64,000 nt of DNA from Alkaliphilus metalliredigens QYMF (GTDB lineage Bacteria; Bacillota; Clostridia; Peptostreptococcales; Natronincolaceae): assembly GCF_000016985.1 (NCBI RefSeq), contig NC_009633.1, forward strand, positions 1,860,001 to 1,924,000, in the 5' to 3' direction. The position numbers and the translations under genes were made by a program. The notes under the pieces were generated by a model, which had not been told where the DNA came from, did no database searches, and was given only the letters and a program-made list of their open reading frames with translations. How positions within the stretch are numbered: position 1 is the first letter of the stretch; every line of letters begins with the position of its first letter. Shown here one piece after another: positions 17,576 through 26,962 of the stretch.

Positions 17576-17765
17576 AGTTAATATACTATAAGGTATAATC
17601 GGTTGCTCAAAAGTATGGAATTCAGGATATTTGCATTTTACTATCATAGGTTTATGTAAAATTATTCCATAGTGTGATATTAGAATCTTATAAGAAGAGA
17701 TAGTGACACTGGAAAATGTATAAGCGTTTAAAAACTATATAATTCTTTAATAAGGAGGACAACGA

Positions 17766-18485
17766 ATGAATGATAAATTAGATCAAGAAGTCATATTAAA
17801 TCAAGAAGACCTATTAAACATGTTAGATAGTCTGTTGGAGAAGTGGGATGAAGAGTGGTGGAATGAGTTCTACTCGGATAAAGGAAAACCGATTCCATTT
17901 TTCGTTAATGCTCCAGATGAAAACTTAGTGACTTACTTTGATAAATACTTTGATGATATTGGTAGGGCTTTAGATGTGGGGTGTGGAAATGGAAGAAACT
18001 CAAGATTTATAGCTTCAAGAGGATATGATGTTGAAGGGCTGGATTTCTCAAAAAAATCAATTGAATGGGCTAAAGAAGAAAGTAAGAAAACTGGTGACAT
18101 TGCTCTATATGTTAACGATTCATTTTTCAACATTAACCGTGAGTTATCAAGCTATGACTTGATATATGATAGTGGATGTTTGCATCACATTAAACCCCAT
18201 AGAAGAAGTCAGTATTTGGAGAAAGTTCATAGATTATTAAAACCAGGAGGGTATTTTGGGTTAGTTTGTTTTAATCTTAAGGGAGGGGCTAACCTATCAG
18301 ATCATGATGTATATAAGAAATCTTCTATGGCGGGTGGGTTAGGTTATTCAGATATTAAGTTAAAAAAAATCCTTGGGACATACTTTGAAATAGTTGAGTT
18401 TCGAGAAATGAGAGAGTGTGCTGACAATGCATTATACGGAAAGGATATATGTTGGAGTATTTTAATGCGGAGGTTGGCTAAATGA
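17766..18485 (+). CDS. Class I SAM-dependent methyltransferase
   Basis: 239 residues behind aaggagg. Motif I is LDVGCGNGRNS (near residue 72), followed by an acidic residue in EGLDFS and a post-motif SGCLHHIKP and LKPGGYFGLVCF. This is the Methyltransf_11/25 type fold. The first 60 residues are a helical lid. Substrate unknown. The VOC protein gene follows by 73 nt in the same direction, so both may form a detoxification or modification unit; that is inference. Confidence 0.85.
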   Translation: MNDKLDQEVILNQEDLLNMLDSLLEKWDEEWWNEFYSDKGKPIPFFVNAPDENLVTYFDKYFDDIGRALDVGCGNGRNSRFIASRGYDVEGLDFSKKSIEWAKEESKKTGDIALYVNDSFFNINRELSSYDLIYDSGCLHHIKPHRRSQYLEKVHRLLKPGGYFGLVCFNLKGGANLSDHDVYKKSSMAGGLGYSDIKLKKILGTYFEIVEFREMRECADNALYGKDICWSILMRRLAK

Positions 18486-18558
18486 GAAATTAATCAGACG
18501 TAATAGATGAAAATTGTAACGTAAGACTTTATATTTTACAAAGAAAGAAGGGTTAAAA

Positions 18559-18981
18559 ATGATACAATCTGTTGTGCATATTGCTTTGGTTGTTAAAGAT
18601 TATGATGAAGCCATTGAGTTTTACACAAAAAAACTCCATTTTACATTAATTGAAGATACCTATCAACCAGAACAAGATAAGCGTTGGGTAGTAGTATCAC
18701 CGCCAGGCTCATCTGGAACTACAATATTACTTGCAAGGGCTTCAAAGCCAGAACAAGAGTCTTTTATTGGAAACCAAGCAGGAGGAAGAATTTTTTTATT
18801 TCTTGGGACAGATGACCTTTGGCGAGACTATGATGATATGATAACAAAAGGAATTGAATTCGTTAGAGAACCAAAAGAACAATCATACGGTACTGTAGCA
18901 GTTTTCAAAGATTTATACGGAAACCTGTGGGATTTAGTTCAATTTAAAGAAAGTCATCCAATGTTTCAACGAATAAAATAG
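18559..18981 (+). CDS. VOC/glyoxalase superfamily protein
   Basis: 140 residues, the normal size of a two-motif VOC protein: HIALVVKDYDEAIEFYTKK at the N-terminus and AVFKDLYGNLWDLVQF at the C-terminus, with the metal-ligand positions H8 and the E/Q near the end. Members isomerise, cleave or bind small molecules such as methylglyoxal or antibiotics. Specific substrate not predictable. Ribosome site agaaagaaggg upstream. Confidence 0.85.
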   Translation: MIQSVVHIALVVKDYDEAIEFYTKKLHFTLIEDTYQPEQDKRWVVVSPPGSSGTTILLARASKPEQESFIGNQAGGRIFLFLGTDDLWRDYDDMITKGIEFVREPKEQSYGTVAVFKDLYGNLWDLVQFKESHPMFQRIK

Positions 18982-19147
18982 TCTAAATCTACAGTGAAAT
19001 TGCTACGCAAATTTCTTATATTGTGAAGAATCAAAGAATGATATTGCTTCGTATTATCTATTTTAGTCGTCACAGATGAATTAGGTGAAGTAAGGACTAG
19101 ATTAAATTTTTATTTTATGGAATGAATTTTTAAGGGAGGGGACAGTT

Positions 19148-19381
19148 TTGAGGGGAACTGAATTATTCATATTGATTATTTTTTTAATACCTGTATATGG
19201 ACTGTTAATTTGGGGATATAGAGAACCTGAAGAAAGCCACTTATTTGGTAGAAGATGGATGTATGAAGAAGAACCTGAATTAAGTGAAGAGGTTATTTGG
19301 CTTCATAAAAGAGTATCAATGATAGCCATTATTGTAATAACTTGTATGCTACTATTAACTATTTATCGAAGTTTTTGGTAG
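19148..19381 (+). CDS. Small membrane protein with two transmembrane helices
   Basis: 77 residues from a TTG at 19148 behind aagggaggggac. Hydrophobic helices span about residues 6-22 and 55-73. The intervening loop is acidic (YEEEPELSEE). Family unknown. A remnant of the IS200-type transposase (near 19005) lies upstream. Confidence 0.55.
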   Translation: MRGTELFILIIFLIPVYGLLIWGYREPEESHLFGRRWMYEEEPELSEEVIWLHKRVSMIAIIVITCMLLLTIYRSFW

Positions 19382-19533
19382 ATAAAATAATATATATTTG
19401 TTTGATATAACAGATTATTAATAGATGACTATTGTAATTGCAAATAGTCTTAATACGCATTGTCTATTTAATGCACAGTTGATGTAAAATACTAGCTAAT
19501 GGTAATTGCCATTATATATTAGGAGGTTGTAAC

Positions 19534-20007
19534 TTGAGGAAAAATAATGCTATAACAATATCTTTAATTTCTATCATTTTATTTAGTGCCTTTTTTATAG
19601 CTATATTAATTTTTTATGGTGATATAATAACATTAAACAATTCACATAAGAGTTTTACGAGGGAATATTATGATTGGTATTTAGATTTTTACTGGAATGA
19701 TCATATAAGCATGCTTGAGGTAATTACCTCAGCCGTTAAAATGACTTTCAGGCTAATATTCACAATACAATTCTTCTATTTAGTTGCTGATGAACAATAT
19801 CAAAACAGAATAGATGTAAAGAACTTAGCAATAAGTATTATTCTGGGTTTAATCAGTAATTATTTAATTTCTATTTATATAAAATACTATGTTGAACATT
19901 ATAGATTATTTATGACTATTATCTCAACCCAAATATTTTCTCTTGTTTTGCTAAGTATTGTCTTAAAACTAAAATTATCATTTAAAATGGATGGAAATCT
20001 TAACTAA
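19534..20007 (+). CDS. Membrane protein with about four transmembrane helices
   Basis: 157 residues from a TTG behind aggaggttgtaac. Four hydrophobic helices lie near residues 8-28, 68-84, 96-112 and 125-146. No charged active-site motif. Family unknown. Followed by the R2 hairpin (20049-20104), which probably ends transcription. Confidence 0.6.
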   Translation: MRKNNAITISLISIILFSAFFIAILIFYGDIITLNNSHKSFTREYYDWYLDFYWNDHISMLEVITSAVKMTFRLIFTIQFFYLVADEQYQNRIDVKNLAISIILGLISNYLISIYIKYYVEHYRLFMTIISTQIFSLVLLSIVLKLKLSFKMDGNLN

Positions 20008-20029
20008 ATTGATGAACATTTTCTTTTTT

Positions 20030-20240
20030 ATGTGCCACAAAATGTTTGAAATAAAGGAATGGAAATATGCTTGAAATAATAGCAATATAGCCATTCATTT
20101 ACTTACTTATAAAATATGAACATGAGGCATTAACAAAGCCTCAATGTAAAAAAGACATAAAGATAGACATTTAAATTTTGTTCCTATAGTGTAATGTAAA
20201 ATTATTCATCAGTACGATATGATGGTTTTGCAATATGGTA
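20030..20240 (+). repeat. Repeat R2 with terminator-like hairpin, copy 1
   Basis: Contains stem aaataaaggaatgg (20049-20062) facing ccattcatttactt (20091-20104), then about 80 nt including gatagacatttaaattttgt and taatgtaaaattattc. A closely similar 210-bp copy lies at 48655-48870; shorter ones lie at 57705-57805 and 58623-58675. Each follows a small membrane-protein or lipoprotein gene. Confidence 0.65.
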
Positions 20241-20245
20241 ATAAC

Positions 20246-20646
20246 CATATCATCTTTTAAGGCGTAAAAGATTATCTAAGCAATAGAAGCAACTAGGTTT
20301 TGTTCTGTGGTTTCCAGTATTTTGTTTTTAGAGGAGGGTTTGCATGAATCTGCCATTAATTTTTTTAGCTTCATCAATTTGGGTTTTAGCACTTTATTTA
20401 CTAAATAAGGTATTTAACTACAAAGATAAATTAATTAAGCATTTTGGAATTGCAAAATATAAAATAATGCTACTTATTATATTTATACTTGCATTTCTAA
20501 TTTTAAGATTAGGCTTTAATATTGACTTCTTTGGAAGTACAATTGGAGATTTAATATTCTGGTCCTACCTTTACCTAATAACTAACCCAGAACATTTTCG
20601 CTAAATAGAAATTTTATCTAGTTGTTACACATCATCTTTTCAATAC
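20246..20646 (+). repeat. 401-bp duplicated segment, copy 1
   Basis: Matches 51761-52161 over 401 positions with about seven differences by my count. It carries a complete small gene (20344-20604) and its 5' leader with gaggaggg. The near identity means a recent duplication or gene conversion. Confidence 0.85.
20344..20604 (+). CDS. Small membrane protein, duplicated copy 1
   Basis: 86 residues behind gaggagggtttgc. Hydrophobic helices near residues 3-20, 40-58 and 64-80. It differs from the copy at 51859 in only a few residues (K/R near 37; GD versus EH near 68). The conservative changes suggest both are still under selection or that the duplication is very young. Family unknown. Confidence 0.65.
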   Translation: MNLPLIFLASSIWVLALYLLNKVFNYKDKLIKHFGIAKYKIMLLIIFILAFLILRLGFNIDFFGSTIGDLIFWSYLYLITNPEHFR

Positions 20647-20700
20647 CCATCAAATGGAAAATACTTAAATAACTGAAAATTCCAAGGGGGCACATGTCTA

Positions 20701-21312
20701 ATGGGGAAAAAGTACCTTCTTATAATTTTAATGATCATTCTAATAATTGTGGTAGGCTGTGATAATTATATAGCAAGTAATGATGAGTTAGTCAAATTAG
20801 ATCATCTCAAAACACCAGATGAATTAGAAATTTGGATTCCTGATTTAAACAAAAGAAATCTAGAGTTATCAATAACGGGATTAGAGATAAATGACTTAAT
20901 AAGTAAAAGTAATCAGTTATCCAATGAAGAAATGAAAGAGCTAGAAGAAAAAATAGATCAGTATACAATTGAAGTGAATGAACTTCAAAATCAAATAATC
21001 AGAATCACCAACCCAGAGGCTATCAAAGATGTATTCGATAAAATTAGAGAGTCAAAAGCTAATTATGATAAATATTTAAGTGAAGACCTTTTAAGGAACG
21101 CTAATTACTATGCCGTACTACTATCATATAAGGATATAGATATACTAACAAATAGCCTAGAAGATGGGTATATTTTTTCTTTACTGATTTTTGAAGACAA
21201 CACGCTGGTTTTCTTCGATAAAGTTTTCGATGGAGAGTTAGAATCAGTAGAGATTAATGCGCAATTTGATTATGAATGGTTTTATAGTCAGATTGAACAA
21301 GGTGGCAAGTAA
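20701..21312 (+). CDS. Putative lipoprotein with a coiled-coil segment
   Basis: 203 residues with a lipoprotein signal ending VVGC (Cys20). Residues about 65-110 are a strong coiled coil (MKELEEKIDQYTIEVNELQN). The rest is globular. Ribosome site ccaaggggg upstream, after the 401-bp duplicated segment. Unknown function; similar in layout to the helical envelope proteins at 57129, 58054 and 62051. Confidence 0.7.
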   Translation: MGKKYLLIILMIILIIVVGCDNYIASNDELVKLDHLKTPDELEIWIPDLNKRNLELSITGLEINDLISKSNQLSNEEMKELEEKIDQYTIEVNELQNQIIRITNPEAIKDVFDKIRESKANYDKYLSEDLLRNANYYAVLLSYKDIDILTNSLEDGYIFSLLIFEDNTLVFFDKVFDGELESVEINAQFDYEWFYSQIEQGGK

Positions 21313-21383
21313 TAGCGCAACATTGTCATTTAAAGACGAATTAGATATTTAATGTGTAATTAATTGTTCGGGGAGGGTTGAAA

Positions 21384-21500
21384 ATGAAGTCAAACAAATT
21401 ATTTCATATTACTCTTGTTGTATTATTTGCTGTTACGGGTCTTATATCTAGGCAATATGATTTATATACTACAGAAAGAGCTGTATGGTGTAACTGGTAA
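21384..21500 (+). CDS. 38-residue membrane peptide, possibly the start of a truncated gene
   Basis: The ATG at 21384 follows ggggaggg. The peptide is MKSNKLFHITLVVLFAVTGL plus a short tail ending in VWCNW. It has one hydrophobic helix. The second istAB element starts about 110 nt downstream, so this may be the 5' end of a gene cut by that insertion. Confidence 0.4.
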   Translation: MKSNKLFHITLVVLFAVTGLISRQYDLYTTERAVWCNW

Positions 21501-21609
21501 AATAAAAGGGAGAGATTTTGGCAAACAAAAACGGAGAATAATTTCCAATTTACTACAATAATAATATCCCTTCTGGTAGAATTAGTTAGCTAGTGACACC
21601 AGAGGAGGA

Positions 21610-23184
21610 ATGAAATTGAAGGAGTGGAATATGTTTGCTGAAATCCAAGGATACAAGTCCAAAGGACTGAATAAATCACAGGTAGCAAGGAGGCTGGAGA
21701 TCGACTATAAAACAGTACATAAATATTGGGATATGACACCAGATGAATTTGCAAGCTTAAGACAAAGAACTGAATCTAGAGAAAGGAAGGTGGACAAATA
21801 TAAGGACGAAGTCTTAGCATGGATTAGAGAACATAGGGATTTATCAAGTGCTCAAATATATGATTGGCTAGAGGAAAAATATCATGTGCTGGACTTTAAG
21901 GATAGAACTTTACGACTATATGTCAATCACTTAAGGGAAGAACATAAGCTCCCTAAAGTAGTTTCAGCAAGGCAATTTGAGGAGGTGGATGAGCTTCCTA
22001 TGGGATATCAAGCACAGGTTGACCTGGGCCAAATATGGCTAGATAAACCTGACAAAACAAGAATCAAAGTATATTGCTTTGGTATGGTTTTATCCCATTC
22101 CAGACATAAATACATCTATTGGATAGACAAGCCCTTTACTACCCAGACATTCATTGAGGCCCATAATAAAGCCTTTGAATATTTTGGAGGAATGCCTAAG
22201 GAGGTTGTTTATGACCAGGACAGAGTCCTAGTGGTATCAGAAAATCATGGAGATATCATATACACAGAAGGATTTCAAAACTATATTAATTCCCTTAAGT
22301 TTAAAGTGTACCTTTGCAGGGGTTATGACCCACAGAGTAAAGGGAAAATTGAAGCCGTAGTGAAATATGCCAAGTATAATTTTGCAAAGAATAGAACATT
22401 TGTAGATATTGACTCATTTAATGATGATTCGCTGAAATGGTTAGAAAGAAGAGGTAATAAAAAAGTCCATGAAACAACAAAGAAGGTACCGGCAGAAGTG
22501 TTTGCCCTGGAAAAGGAACACTTAAAGCCAATACCCACTCTATTTGTAAACACAACTAATACAAATAGTTTAACCTATCTCGTTAGAAAAAACAATACAG
22601 TTTTTTACAAGCAAAATAGATACCAAGTCCCTACGGGAACCTATTCTCCAGGGAAAGAGGTTAAATTAATTATTAAGAAAGATACCATGGAAATTAAGAA
22701 CCAAGATACAGAACAGTTAATTATTGAACATAAAATCAGTCAGGATAAAGGAAAATTAGTGAAAATAGAGCACTATGATAGGAATGAGAGTAAACACTGT
22801 ACAAGTCATGAAATCTACAACAAAGTGTTAAAAAGCTTAGACCATACTGAAAAGGCTAATGAATTTGTTGATGTATTAAAAATAGAGAAGCCAAGACACT
22901 TTAAAGATCAATTTGCCCTAATAATGAATACAGTAAAAAACCAAGACAAATCAATTGTTCAAAGGGCATTAAGCTACTGTATTGAAAGGAAATTGTTTAG
23001 CGCAGGGCTCTTGAAGGATGCCATACAGTACTTAAAACTTGAAGAAAACAGACAACTAAATAAGAAGTACTTTAAAGCTGACATAACTACTCCTTCAAAA
23101 TATCAGGATTTAAAGCCTCAAGTACGAGATATTAGAGAATACATGAGTGCCCTGAAGGAGGATAAAAGAAAATGGAAAAATTAG
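21610..23184 (+). CDS. istA: IS21-family transposase IstA (second element)
   Basis: 524 residues from an ATG behind agaggagg. N-terminal helix-turn-helix ([20 protein letters not shown]), then an integrase core with D in [10 protein letters not shown] near residue 138, D in VYDQDRVLV and E in [11 protein letters not shown]. Not closely similar to the IstA at 14501-16048, so this is a different IS21 subgroup. I could not identify the element's terminal repeats. Confidence 0.92.
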   Translation: MKLKEWNMFAEIQGYKSKGLNKSQVARRLEIDYKTVHKYWDMTPDEFASLRQRTESRERKVDKYKDEVLAWIREHRDLSSAQIYDWLEEKYHVLDFKDRTLRLYVNHLREEHKLPKVVSARQFEEVDELPMGYQAQVDLGQIWLDKPDKTRIKVYCFGMVLSHSRHKYIYWIDKPFTTQTFIEAHNKAFEYFGGMPKEVVYDQDRVLVVSENHGDIIYTEGFQNYINSLKFKVYLCRGYDPQSKGKIEAVVKYAKYNFAKNRTFVDIDSFNDDSLKWLERRGNKKVHETTKKVPAEVFALEKEHLKPIPTLFVNTTNTNSLTYLVRKNNTVFYKQNRYQVPTGTYSPGKEVKLIIKKDTMEIKNQDTEQLIIEHKISQDKGKLVKIEHYDRNESKHCTSHEIYNKVLKSLDHTEKANEFVDVLKIEKPRHFKDQFALIMNTVKNQDKSIVQRALSYCIERKLFSAGLLKDAIQYLKLEENRQLNKKYFKADITTPSKYQDLKPQVRDIREYMSALKEDKRKWKN

Positions 23185-23915
23185 AATCAATAAAGGATCA
23201 CGCTAAAAAACTCAAATTGAACTACTTAAATACCAATGCAGATTCCATCGTTGAAAATGCTGACATAAACAACATTTCATATCAGAATCTTTTACTGTCA
23301 ATATTAGAAAACGAAGTCGATCTCAGAGAGAAAAAGGCCCAGGAACGCAGAGTTAAGGCTGCAGGCTTTCCGGTACTTAAGACAATAGAAGAGTTCGATC
23401 TAACCTTTCAAAGATCGATTACCCAAAGACAAATCAATAGTCTTATTGAGATGGACTGGATAGATAGAATGTATAATCTAATACTTTTAGGCCCTCCAGG
23501 GGTAGGTAAAAGCCACTTGTGTATTGCATTAGGGTACAAGGCTGTAGAGATGGGCTACAAGGTTAGCTTCACCACCATGGACAATCTGATGCACTGTTTA
23601 AAAACACAGGAGATATCAAGAAAAAGCAAAGGGAAAATCAACAATGTTTTATCTTCTAGTCTTCTGATCATCGATGAGCTAGGTTACCTCCCCATATCAA
23701 GAGAAGAAGCGAACTTGTTTTTCCAATTAATATCAGCCCTTCATGAACAAACATCGTTAATTATTACCTCCAACAAAGGGCTTGAAGATTGGACCGAGTT
23801 ATTAGGGGACCCCGCTTTAACCACGGCAGTGTTAGATAGAATCACTTACAGATGTGAGCTATTTAATATGACAGGTAAGAGCTATAGATTAGAACATCGA
23901 GAATCATTGTTTTAA
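23172..23915 (+). CDS. istB: IS21 helper ATPase IstB (second element)
   Basis: 247 residues, overlapping the end of istA by 13 nt in another frame, as is usual for IS21. Walker [10 protein letters not shown] near residue 110 and Walker [12 protein letters not shown] near residue 170. It supports IstA in transposition. No stops or frameshifts. Confidence 0.92.
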   Translation: MEKLESIKDHAKKLKLNYLNTNADSIVENADINNISYQNLLLSILENEVDLREKKAQERRVKAAGFPVLKTIEEFDLTFQRSITQRQINSLIEMDWIDRMYNLILLGPPGVGKSHLCIALGYKAVEMGYKVSFTTMDNLMHCLKTQEISRKSKGKINNVLSSSLLIIDELGYLPISREEANLFFQLISALHEQTSLIITSNKGLEDWTELLGDPALTTAVLDRITYRCELFNMTGKSYRLEHRESLF

Positions 23916-23933
23916 TAGATGAAGGAGGCGATT

Positions 23934-24128
23934 GTGATTATGTTGTTAAGAGAGAAAGATTTAAAAAAGTATTTGTTTAGCAGAAGGATAACTATCTCTG
24001 ATGGCTTAAAGCAGGAATTATTAAATGAGTATGGATCTCCTGTAGAAGATGATGAAGGTCATATTTTCGAGTATACGGAGCAAGATATTTATGAGCAAAT
24101 CAGAAAAGTCATAAGAGATAAAAACTAA
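23934..24128 (+). CDS. Small charged protein of unknown function
   Basis: About 64 residues from a GTG at 23934, 5 nt after aggagg; an ATG at 23940 in the same frame is also possible, and the ATG at 23919 precedes the ribosome site. The protein is soluble and acidic at the C-terminus (PVEDDEGHIFEYTEQD). It begins only 18 nt after istB, so it is either an accessory gene of that element or lies at its very edge. Family not recognised. Confidence 0.55.
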   Translation: MIMLLREKDLKKYLFSRRITISDGLKQELLNEYGSPVEDDEGHIFEYTEQDIYEQIRKVIRDKN

Positions 24129-24180
24129 TATTCGTTTAATAAAGTTCAGTGATTATAAGATAAATTACAAGCAGTAGTGT

Positions 24181-24417
24181 ATGGAGAGATTTGGAAATTA
24201 CTATGGAAAACTATTTGCCAAAATTTCTCCAAAAACACTTGCCAGTTACATATGGGAGACAATAGCTTTTACAATAATTTTTATTGTTGGAATAATAATG
24301 ATTTTTAAGCCAAATTATTTAATTAATGCTCGGTCAAATCCAGGATATTCTAAGGTATTAGGAGTTCTATTTTTGATTTTATCTATTACTAGAGTTGGTA
24401 GTGTTTGGCATCTTTAA
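24181..24417 (+). CDS. Small membrane protein, two transmembrane helices
   Basis: 78 residues starting at an ATG without a clear ribosome site. Hydrophobic helices near residues 27-44 and 60-74, with a short loop between. Family unknown. The weak start context lowers confidence, though the frame has good amino-acid composition. Confidence 0.5.
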   Translation: MERFGNYYGKLFAKISPKTLASYIWETIAFTIIFIVGIIMIFKPNYLINARSNPGYSKVLGVLFLILSITRVGSVWHL

Positions 24418-24497
24418 TGTAACTATTTATTTTCTGTAAACCTTTTAAATGTGAAGCAATTAATCTATGTTAAACGATACCACAGGAAAGTGATCAA

Positions 24498-24709
24498 ATG
24501 AATTATCCATATTGTCAAAAGGAATTAATAGAGGGATACATCTATGGTGATAGGTATTCTTTAAAGTGGTTGCCTGCTGATAAATTTGTTTTTAGGAGTG
24601 GCAATTGGCTCAAGAAGTACTACCTCATGTGGATAATTCTCTGAGACCTAAAGTGCGGGCCTTTAAATGCTATGAGTGCAAAAAAATGATCATGGACCTT
24701 GACCAATAG
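24498..24709 (+). pseudogene. PF20097/DUF6487-like zinc-binding protein, frameshifted, copy 1
   Basis: MNYPYCQKELIEGYIYGDR starts at 24498 behind gaaagtgatc. After WLPAD the frame changes near 24585-24612 and resumes as EVLPHVDNSLRPKVRAFKC and YECKKMIMDLDQ to 24709. This order (PYC-x-E-GYI ... FKC-x-x-C) is that of the small zinc-binding DUF6487 family. A second copy at 49078-49304 has its frame break at the same place. Confidence 0.65.
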
Positions 24710-24752
24710 AAAAATAGTTTTGGACAATAAATGACTATAGGAGGAATCATCA

Positions 24753-24989
24753 GTGAATATAAAAGATAGGATAGAAATTTATAAATACTGCAATGAGTTA
24801 TTTAAAAGGTATGAGAAAGAAAATGAGGATTGTGTTGCTATTGAAGACTATTTTGGAGATGAAGTCATGGAAACTGCAGGCAAAAAATATGGTTTATCAT
24901 TAGAAGAAGTAGAAGAGATTTATGTAGATGTGCAAACGCTTTTTATGGAAGCTGCTGTAACTAAGCTATCAAATAAAAAATTGAATTAG
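24753..24989 (+). CDS. Small acidic protein of unknown function
   Basis: 78 residues from a GTG behind aggaggaatcatca. Highly charged and helical (KRYEKENEDC, LSLEEVEEIYVDVQ), soluble, without a recognised motif. It ends 43 nt before the dinB promoter, which is a separate unit. Confidence 0.5.
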   Translation: MNIKDRIEIYKYCNELFKRYEKENEDCVAIEDYFGDEVMETAGKKYGLSLEEVEEIYVDVQTLFMEAAVTKLSNKKLN

Positions 24990-25031
24990 GTGGTTGGAGA
25001 CATATAATCAACCGAGCAATTTTTTTTACTC

Positions 25032-25060
25032 TTTACACAGAACATAAGTTCGGATATGCT
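25032..25060 (+). promoter_or_regulatory. dinB promoter with LexA box
   Basis: TTTACA (25032-25037), 17-nt spacer, TATGCT (25055-25060). The spacer contains GAACATAAGTTC (25040-25051), a LexA box with one departure from the palindrome. The ctttacacagaacat start is the same as in the promoter at 2760-2788, suggesting common ancestry. Confidence 0.85.
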
Positions 25061-25086
25061 TATAGCCAGGAAGGAGGGGGAATTGT

Positions 25087-26336
25087 ATGCACAAAAGGGT
25101 TATTTTTCATATAGATGCAAATTCAGCCTATTTATCTTGGGAAGCAGTTTATAGATTACAACAAGGAGAGACAGTTGATTTAAGGAAAGTCCCTCAGTTA
25201 TTGGAGGAAATGAAGAAAAAAGGCATGGTATTGTGCTAGCTAAATCAATTCCAGCGAAAAAATATAATATAAAAACAGGAGAAACCTTATTCTCCGCAAG
25301 AAACAAATGCCCAGAGTTAGTGATTATTCCACCAAGGTATACCCTATATATGCAGTGTAGCCGTGGCATGATGGAAATACTTAAAGCATATTCACCTACT
25401 GTACAAAGATATTCCATCGATGAAGCATTTCTAGATTATACTAATATGGAAGAATACTTTGGAGATCCTATTCAAGCCGCTTATACAATCAAAGAAAGAA
25501 TTAAAAATCAGCTAGGATTTACAGTGAACATCGGTATTGGAAACAATAAACTTCTGGCTAAAATGGCTTCAGAGTTTGAAAAACCAGACAAAGTACATAC
25601 CCTTTATAAAAATGAAATAACAAAAAAAATGTGGCCATTACCAATAGAAGAATTGTTTTTCGTCGGTCCAGCAACCTGGAAGAAGTTAAAAAGTAGAGGC
25701 ATCATGACCATAGGAGGGCTGGCAAATACAGATCCTGATTACCTACAGAAGTGGCTAAAAAGCCAAGGCTTATTGATTTGGAAATATGCCAATGGTTTAG
25801 ATGATTCACTGGTGAAAAATGATGGCGTGCCTATTAAGGGATTAGGCAACTCCAATACTGTTGCCTTTGACGTAACAGATCATGAAACTGCCTATCAAAT
25901 TCTACTGGCCTTAAGTGAAACAGTAGGGATGAGAATAAGAAATGCTGGGAAATGTGCCTATGTTTTATCTGTTTCTATTAAGAATCACCATCTAATTTCC
26001 CATAGCCATCAAAGAAAGTTAGATGTACCCATAGAAGGCACCAATGAAATTTATGAAAATGCAAAAGTACTATTTAATGAAATGTGGCAAGGAGAGCCTC
26101 TTAGACACTTTGGTATTCATTTATCCTCTCTATGCGCCAATGATTTTTATCAACTGTCTGTATTTGCCACAAAAGAAAAAGAAAACAAAAATCTTGATAG
26201 AACAATTGATGAAATTAGGCTGAAGTATGGCTGTAATACACTAATTCGCTCATGTTTTTTAAATTCTAATATAGAGCCCTTAATGGGAGGTGTGCTGACG
26301 GAGGAAGAGTACCCAATGATGTCGAGTATATTATAG
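25087..26336 (+). pseudogene. dinB: Y-family DNA polymerase IV with a one-base frameshift
   Basis: The ATG at 25087 follows aaggaggggg and starts MHKRVIFHIDANSAYLSWEA, the palm domain with the first catalytic Asp. The frame is lost near 25188-25194; one added base restores SVIGGNEEKRHGIVLAKS. From there the frame runs intact to 26336, including RYSIDEAFLD with the catalytic D-E pair, helix-hairpin-helix (FFVGPATWKKLKSRGI) and little-finger domain. Only one base separates it from a full polymerase, so recent inactivation, phase variation or a sequencing error are all possible. It would perform error-prone translesion synthesis under LexA control. Confidence 0.88.
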
Positions 26337-26434
26337 GTGTAAAGGAGACAAATATGTCCAAAACAAAAATCCCAGTAGGTATTCTGTGAAGGACATTTTT
26401 TGTGACTGAAGATGGTTGTGGGTCTTAGGGGTTT

Positions 26435-26467
26435 GCAAGGGAAGGGATTTTCTTCTCTTGCTTTTTT
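26435..26467 (+). terminator. Terminator-like hairpin at the 5' edge of RNA-like repeat copy A
   Basis: Stem gcaagggaag/cttctcttgc (10 bp, one G-T pair) followed by six T. It may end the dinB transcript, but identical hairpins open copies B (35332-35364) and C (52801-52833), so it belongs to the repeat. Confidence 0.7.
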
Positions 26468-26765
26468 AATACTGAATAAAACTGAGCGCGTTGAAAACAG
26501 TCTTCTCACCCTGAAGATAGACCGTAAATAGGGGAAGTCTGTGGAAAGAGTAGAGGTGCCGGGCAGGACAAAACCCTAGTGATAGACCGCCATAGGGATG
26601 TGGGTAACGATACAATAAAACAAAACAGAATAAGTTGTCTACCATATCCACAATGTAAGCAGAGATGAGACCCCAGAGATGTCCTGGCAGGTACAGTCTA
26701 CCGGTATCTTCATTCATGCTGTAAAAGAGGTAGCCTGTGCCAGTAAAGATTAAGAAGAACATCAA
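26435..26765. ncRNA. Fragment (5' half) of a large structured non-coding repeat, copy A
   Basis: From the hairpin onwards this aligns with 35332-35717: shared blocks include accctgaagatagacc, gaagtctgtggaaagagtag and agaccgccatagggatgtgg. About 110 nt present in copy B between gttgtc and the ccacaatgtaa block are missing here, as expected for a variable-length stem. The second half of the element is absent. No protein frame is shared between the copies. ncRNA identity is inferred. Confidence 0.5.
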
Positions 26766-26962
26766 TGGATGAAAACATTCTTGTCAAAAAATGTTCATAG
26801 GTTTATTCTTCGTACCTTTCTTACATGTTAATAATCGTCCAGCACTATAATTGCGCTTATCTTGACTTAATTTGTCTTCGCAAATATTTCATAAATTCCT
26901 CTATTATGTACTCATTTTAATTCCCCTTGTTAATAGGTATATTATTGTATTTAAGTGTGTCT

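Noticed and set aside
26466-26765. 99-residue frame on the minus strand
   Set aside because: Lies across RNA-like copy A; the equivalent frame is not preserved in copy B, and it has no ribosome site.
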